A stretch of 9,585 nt of DNA from an uncultured Collinsella sp. (GTDB lineage Bacteria; Actinomycetota; Coriobacteriia; Coriobacteriales; Coriobacteriaceae): the NCBI GenBank assembly GCA_900546085.1, contig URBS01000085.1, forward strand, positions 1-9,585, in the 5' to 3' direction. This document shows positions 6,221 through 9,585 of the stretch, one piece after another (positions within the stretch are counted from its first letter, which is position 1; every line of letters begins with the position of its first letter). The translations under genes and the position numbers were made by a program. Under the pieces are notes generated by a model that made no database searches, had not been told where the DNA came from, and worked only from the letters and a program-made list of their open reading frames with translations.

Positions 6221-6380
6221 TTTCAAAACTATGGCGGATTACGGGGCTGGACCTGTATTACTTGACCATTGGAAAAATTGCGAAATTAAAACCGCAGGTA
6301 GACGGCTTATCAAAAATCGAAAAATGCCGGTATGGATGGGGGTCTCCGAATCAGCCCCGTAATCCGGCATAGTTTTGAAA
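6221..6380. repeat. Module A copy 2: conserved 102-nt interior inside different inverted arms
   Basis: Left arm 6221-6249 (begins TTTCAAAACTATGG) pairs with right arm 6352-6380 (ends CATAGTTTTGAAA) over 28 of 29 positions, the only defect being G6234 against G6367 in mid-arm. The interior 6250-6351 is 102 nt, as in copy 1. The core 6280-6308 contains GAAATTAAAACCGCAGGTAG. The arms are unrelated to those of copy 1. ATGCCGG (6324-6330) inside the interior can instead pair with CCGGCAT (6364-6370) in the right arm. On the minus strand that alternative hairpin would be followed directly by a short U-tract (6320-6323) and then a second one. No coding sequence is evident. Confidence 0.8.
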
Positions 6381-6420
6381 TGGCACTAAAGTAGGCACAA
6401 TCTAAATATCGATCCCAAGG

Positions 6421-6490
6421 CAAGTTGCGGTGGAATAGTTCCTGGATGCCGGGGTTTTGGCGGAAATCAGGAACTATTTCACCGCAATTG
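6421..6490. repeat. Module B copy 2: conserved near-palindromic hairpin
   Basis: CAAGTTGCGGTGGAATAGTT then CCTG (6421-6444) pairs with 6468-6490, with one bulged G (6424) and one mismatch at the same site as in copy 1. Here the G-containing version (GTGGAATAG) is on the left and the A version on the right, the reverse of copy 1, so this module may be inverted relative to copy 1. A loop GCC/GGC (6448-6450 with 6459-6461) is also present. It starts 57 nt after the DUF1667 stop codon on the minus strand. Confidence 0.8.
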
Positions 6491-6547
6491 AGGAGGGGCG
6501 GGGTGGATGGCGGGGTAGCTAAAAGAGCCCCGTCCCAAATTAGCTGC

Positions 6548-6946
6548 TTAGGCGGGGTCGATGTCCATGCTGGCGATGAGGTCGATGTTGGTGTTGAGGA
6601 GGTTCTCCAGCACGACGTCGCCCATGCGGATGGGGGCGTTGACGACTAGACCTCGGATGAGGTCCATGGCTTGGGCGTGGAGTGCCAGCGGGATGGCTTC
6701 GGCCGTGCGCACGGGCAGCAGCGCCTCATCGCCGCCGGATACCGCCACGGTGGTGGTGAGCACGCGCATGGGGCAGGTGAGTTCCTGATGCGCGAATTTA
6801 TCACCGCGTGGGCAGCTGTTGCCGGTCACGGAGCGCACCTCTGCCACGGCGCCGTTGGCATCGCGCTCCACCTCTACGGTCAGGAGGCACTCGGATGGGC
6901 AGGTGGTGCAGTTGAACTGCAGCGTTTCGATCACGTTATCGCTCAT
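6548..6946 (-). CDS. DUF1667 Cys-rich protein, third gene of the glp-type operon
   Basis: A 132-residue cytoplasmic protein of the DUF1667 family (COG3862). Cys residues C13, C16 and C20 (FNCTTCPSEC), C45 (SCPRGDKF) and C58 (LTCPM) fit the family's pattern and suggest bound metal or an iron-sulfur cluster. The rest is a small alpha/beta domain (VVNAPIRMGDVVLENLLN). The family is known from operons with FAD/NAD oxidoreductases and GlpA-like dehydrogenases; its biochemical role is not established, and electron transfer for the complex is an inference. Only 3 nt separate its ATG from the previous stop. Its SD (GGAGG) lies within the last codons of that gene, 8 nt before ATG 6946, which supports translational coupling. 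Its TAA abuts the repeat at 6531-6549. Confidence 0.9.
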   Translation of the reverse strand: MSDNVIETLQFNCTTCPSECLLTVEVERDANGAVAEVRSVTGNSCPRGDKFAHQELTCPMRVLTTTVAVSGGDEALLPVRTAEAIPLALHAQAMDLIRGLVVNAPIRMGDVVLENLLNTNIDLIASMDIDPA

Positions 6947-6949
6947 AGT

Positions 6950-8302
6950 TTATGCCTCCTCGATGGGGTCGACGGATAGGACAATCTCGCTGGCACCCAG
7001 GTCGAACGCCTGCTTGATGACCTTTGCCGGCAGCGGGAAGCTTTCCATGACGCTCGGTTTAAACGGGCGGACTTTGCCCGCAAACAGTTCTTCGCCGTTG
7101 GCTAAGATGCGCACGCGGGCGGCATCGACCGGCCGGCGCACGCGGAAGTTCAGCTTGGTGAGCGCCGCAGCCGTAATGCGTCCCGGCAGCGCGTATCCCG
7201 CAATGCCGGCAGGGGAGACCATCAGCTCGCAGCTCGTGCCCGCAGCGCTCGCCCCGCCGTCGCCGCCCAACGCCCACGTCGCCGCAGCCGCACCGGCGCG
7301 CTCGGACTCGGTCGTCACGTTGTCGGCCAGGTCGTGCACGTGCAGCACGTTGCCACAGGCAAAGATGCCCGGCACGCCTGTCTGGAGGCTCTGGTCAACT
7401 ACGGCACCGCGTGTGCGCGGGTCAAGTTCCACGCCTGCGGCAACCGAAAGCTCGTTCTCGGGAATCAGACCTACCGAAAGCAGCAGCGTGTCGCACGGAA
7501 CGATGCGCTCCGTCCCGGCAATGGGCGCCAGGTGCTCGTCGACCTGGCTTACCTCGACGGCCTCCACGCGGTCGTGCCCGATCACGCGCGTGACGGTGGT
7601 GGACAGGTGCAGTGGAATTCCAAAGTCGTCCAGGCAGTTCTTGACGTTGCGGCGCAGTCCGTTGGCGTACGGCATGAGCTCGTACACGCCCTCGACCGAA
7701 ATCCCCTCGAGCGTGCAGCGACGTGCCATGATCAGCCCGATATCGCCCGAACCCAAAATGACGGCGCGCGAGCCGGGTTTGAGGTTCTCGATATTGATGT
7801 ATCGCTGCGCCAGACCGGCCGTAAACACGCCGGCGGGACGACTGCCGGGGATCTTGATCTCGCTGCGGGTGCGCTCACGGCAACCCATGGCAAGGACGAC
7901 CGCGCGCCCGGTGAGCTGCAGCATGCCGGCAGGGCTCATGAGCGTGACGGTATGGACCGCGGTGGCTCCCGTCGGCTCGCCTGAATCAATCCCAAGCACC
8001 ATACTGTTCAGGAACAGCGCAATGTCGGTTGCGTGCACCTGGTCGATAAAGCGCTGCGCGTACTCGGGACCGGTGAGCTCCTGTTTAAAGTGCGACAGGC
8101 CAAAGCCGGGGTGGATGCACTGGCGCAGGATACCGCCCAGATGCTGCTCACGCTCCACGATGGCCACGCGCACACCGGCCTTTTGCGCGGCAAGCGCGGC
8201 CGCCATGCCGGCAGGTCCGCCGCCGATAACGACCACGTCGAAGGCTTGCGTTGCCACGGCGCTCGCCTCCGCGCGTTCGTCGCGCATATCAAACGTCGCC
8301 AT
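6950..8302 (-). CDS. NAD(P)/FAD-dependent oxidoreductase in the GlpB position
   Basis: A 450-residue two-dinucleotide-binding flavoprotein. The FAD site is VVVIGGGPAGMAAALAAQ, G27-G28-G29-P-A-G32, with E50 (VEREQHLGG) for the ribose. A second Rossmann motif, G184-S-G-D-I-G189 (AVILGSGDIGLIMARR), should bind NAD(H). GVPGIFACGN (309-318) is the conserved C-terminal FAD contact. C62 (LRQCIHPGFG) and C141 (AMGCRERTR) are typical of this subfamily. About 70 residues follow the pyridine-nucleotide disulfide-oxidoreductase core. It is not a close match to enterobacterial GlpB, although it takes its place between glpA and DUF1667. It probably passes electrons from GlpA to NAD or another acceptor (inferred). 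The start is ATG 8302, one nt after the glpA stop, with the SD (GGGGG) inside the end of glpA. Confidence 0.9.
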   Translation of the reverse strand: MATFDMRDERAEASAVATQAFDVVVIGGGPAGMAAALAAQKAGVRVAIVEREQHLGGILRQCIHPGFGLSHFKQELTGPEYAQRFIDQVHATDIALFLNSMVLGIDSGEPTGATAVHTVTLMSPAGMLQLTGRAVVLAMGCRERTRSEIKIPGSRPAGVFTAGLAQRYINIENLKPGSRAVILGSGDIGLIMARRCTLEGISVEGVYELMPYANGLRRNVKNCLDDFGIPLHLSTTVTRVIGHDRVEAVEVSQVDEHLAPIAGTERIVPCDTLLLSVGLIPENELSVAAGVELDPRTRGAVVDQSLQTGVPGIFACGNVLHVHDLADNVTTESERAGAAAATWALGGDGGASAAGTSCELMVSPAGIAGYALPGRITAAALTKLNFRVRRPVDAARVRILANGEELFAGKVRPFKPSVMESFPLPAKVIKQAFDLGASEIVLSVDPIEEA

Positions 8303-8303
8303 T

Positions 8304-9585
8304 CTAGCGCACCCCCTTCAGCGGTCCCTCGACCAACCAAGATCCGGCATCTTCCAACAGCACTTCGCTGGGGTCGCAGCCCAGCTCGCGCGCCAGGATC
8401 GCCACCACGCGGCTCTGGCAAAAGCCGCTTTGGCACCGACCCATGCCGGCTCGGCAGCGGCGCTTGACGCCCTCGACCGAAACCGCGCCCGGGTGGCGTC
8501 GGATCGCGGCCACTATCTCGGCCTCGGGCACCGTCTCGCAGCGGCAGACGATCTGCCCCCACGCGGGGTCGGACTCGATCAGCTCCTCCTTGCGCGCCAG
8601 CGGTGCGCGGTCAAAGTCGTCCGGCTCGCGGCGAATTGGATTCCAGTCCGCCCGCTCGCGCAGCTCCACGCCCGACTCACGCATCACAAGTTCTATACGC
8701 TCGGCAATGGCAGGCGCGCTCGCCACGCCTGGGGACTGAATGCCCGCCGCTTGGAAGAGCCCCGGCACCACGGCCGACTGTCCAATAAAGAAGTCGTTCG
8801 TTCCCCGAATGACCGGACGCCCGCCGGCAAACGCACGCACCACGCGGTGCGTCTCCAGGTCGGGCACCAGCTTGCGCGCGCCGTTCAGGAGCGCGTTTAC
8901 ATCGCTCGCATAGGTCTGCGTGTCGCCCGGCTCGCGCACGGCGGCCGTCGCGGTAATCACGGTGTTGCCGTGCACGGTTCCCGTGACGATAACGCCCTTG
9001 GACACCGGCATGGGAACGGGGTAGAGCGGCATGAGCGCCCGCGGCTCCTTGTCCAGCACCACGATGTTGCCCTGGCGCCAGACCATCTGAAACTCTTCGG
9101 CGCCCGCCATATGCGAGATGTCCGCGGCGCCGTTGCCCGCGGCGTTGATCAGGTAGCGGCAGCGCACCTCTCCGGCGGGCGTCGCCAGCGTAAAGCGCAC
9201 AGCCCCGTCGGTAGTCTCGCCGCCAGCAACCTCAATCGCTTCCACCGGCGCAGACCGCATAAATGTCACGCCGTTGGCGACGGCGTTCTCCAGCGCGGCA
9301 ATGGCGACCTCAAAGGGATCGACAAAGCCAGTCGAGGGGCACCACAACGCGCACGTTGCATCGGCACTGGCACGCGGCTCTAATTCGTGGATGCGGTCGG
9401 GTCCGACGATCGACAGCTCGGGAACACCGTTGACATGGCCGTTGCGCCGCAGCTGCTCCAGATGCGTGCGGTCCTCGTCGTTAAAGCCCAACACCATCGA
9501 CCCGGTGCGGCAGAACAGAAAGCCCAGCTCCTGCGCCCATGTACCGTACAACTCGCAGCCACGGGCGTTGACCTGTGCCTTTACG
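8304..9585 (-). CDS. glpA: Anaerobic glycerol-3-phosphate dehydrogenase subunit A-like, 5' truncated
   Basis: The reading frame stays open to the window edge; about 427 residues are visible and the N-terminal FAD-binding GxGxxG is outside. The enzyme oxidises sn-glycerol-3-phosphate to dihydroxyacetone phosphate, feeding glycerol into glycolysis. The first visible residues, VKAQVNARGCELYGTWAQEL, match the DAO-domain segment of GlpA ('KAKLNVRG'). The domain continues through WCPSTGFVDPFEVA and LINAAGNGAADISHMAG. The end is a BFD-like [2Fe-2S] domain with CRC (codons 8544-8546 and 8538-8540) and CRAGMGRCQSGFC (8454-8456, 8433-8435, 8418-8420). That GMGxCQ...C pattern is characteristic of GlpA. 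It is first of three tightly packed genes. The TTG at 9549-9551 is not the true start because homology continues upstream of it. Confidence 0.92.
   Translation of the reverse strand, partial: VKAQVNARGCELYGTWAQELGFLFCRTGSMVLGFNDEDRTHLEQLRRNGHVNGVPELSIVGPDRIHELEPRASADATCALWCPSTGFVDPFEVAIAALENAVANGVTFMRSAPVEAIEVAGGETTDGAVRFTLATPAGEVRCRYLINAAGNGAADISHMAGAEEFQMVWRQGNIVVLDKEPRALMPLYPVPMPVSKGVIVTGTVHGNTVITATAAVREPGDTQTYASDVNALLNGARKLVPDLETHRVVRAFAGGRPVIRGTNDFFIGQSAVVPGLFQAAGIQSPGVASAPAIAERIELVMRESGVELRERADWNPIRREPDDFDRAPLARKEELIESDPAWGQIVCRCETVPEAEIVAAIRRHPGAVSVEGVKRRCRAGMGRCQSGFCQSRVVAILARELGCDPSEVLLEDAGSWLVEGPLKGVR

Larger units (their letters stand above)
6134..6541. mobile_element. 408-bp MITE-like composite element with 25-bp terminal inverted repeats
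   Basis: Positions 6134-6158 (AATTTGGGACGGGGCTATTT then TAGCT) are the inverted complement of 6517-6541 at 24 of 25 bases. Outside the repeats the flanks are GACTAC and AGCTGC, read outward, which differ only by transitions, so the ends may extend to about 31 nt. Inside are module A (6221-6380) and module B (6421-6490). CGTCCCRAATTAGCTGCTT also occurs as a direct repeat (6204-6222 and 6531-6549, one mismatch), the second copy reaching into the DUF1667 stop codon. There is no transposase and no clear target-site duplication. A non-autonomous element is the best guess; a purely structural intergenic repeat is possible. Confidence 0.45.

Noticed and set aside
6221..6380. A retron non-coding RNA, because long inverted arms flank a structured core
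   Set aside because: No reverse transcriptase is present in the window, and no conserved branching-G layout can be shown. The resemblance is only to the general a1/a2 stem.
4661..6549. A CRISPR array, because conserved and variable segments alternate
   Set aside because: There are only two units more than 1.3 kb apart, with a gene between them. The variable parts are inverted pairs rather than spacers between direct repeats, and there is no cas gene.
6425..6649. A small plus-strand frame covering module B copy 2, with a similar minus-strand one over module B copy 1 (4765-4965)
   Set aside because: They share the peptide start MRWNS only because the DNA repeat is shared. There is no RBS, and the first runs antisense into the DUF1667 gene.
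6819..9383. An 854-codon open frame on the plus strand across the glp operon
   Set aside because: It is antisense to three well-supported genes with intact motifs, has no recognisable domain, and arises from GC-rich codon structure on the opposite strand.
9549..9551. TTG as the start of glpA
   Set aside because: GlpA homology (KAQVNARG) continues upstream in frame to the window edge, so the gene is truncated by the window.

Overview
The window looks like chromosome from a Coriobacteriia (Actinomycetota) gut bacterium, probably Collinsella or a close relative. The reasons are the moderately high GC, the clpX-valS-folC gene order, the closeness of the predicted proteins to that group, and a three-gene glp-type operon of the kind found in anaerobes. 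The genus is an inference from composition and gene content, not from a database match.

Layout. Positions 1-162 are the 3' end of clpX (+), closed by a strong intrinsic terminator. valS (374-3070, +) follows behind a leader with an 11-bp hairpin. A 219-bp gap holds several inverted repeats and a large three-tier hairpin. folC (3290-4648, +) starts only about 18 bases after a good -10 box. The rest is on the minus strand: an M24 Xaa-Pro-type peptidase (4992-6080) and, upstream of it, an operon reading glpA (cut by the window edge, 8304-9585), a FAD/NAD oxidoreductase in the GlpB position (6950-8302), and a Cys-rich DUF1667 protein (6548-6946). The glp genes are 1-3 bases apart and should act together in oxidising glycerol-3-phosphate anaerobically.

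The most unusual content lies in the two longer non-coding gaps, 4649-4991 and 6081-6547. Each carries a copy of the same composite element. Module A has an interior of exactly 102 nt in both copies, with a shared core (GAAATTAAAACCGCAGGTAG), enclosed by 28-29-nt inverted arms. The arms pair almost perfectly within each copy but are unrelated in sequence between copies. Module B, about 40 nt away, is a near-palindromic hairpin whose stem sequence is conserved in both copies. A third motif, AATTTGGGACGGGGC, recurs at the edges. It forms 25-bp terminal inverted repeats around the second copy, giving a 408-bp MITE-like unit. Both copies sit directly downstream of a minus-strand gene, with B nearer the stop codon and A beyond it. 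Constant interior, variable but self-complementary arms: this is the feature most worth following up.
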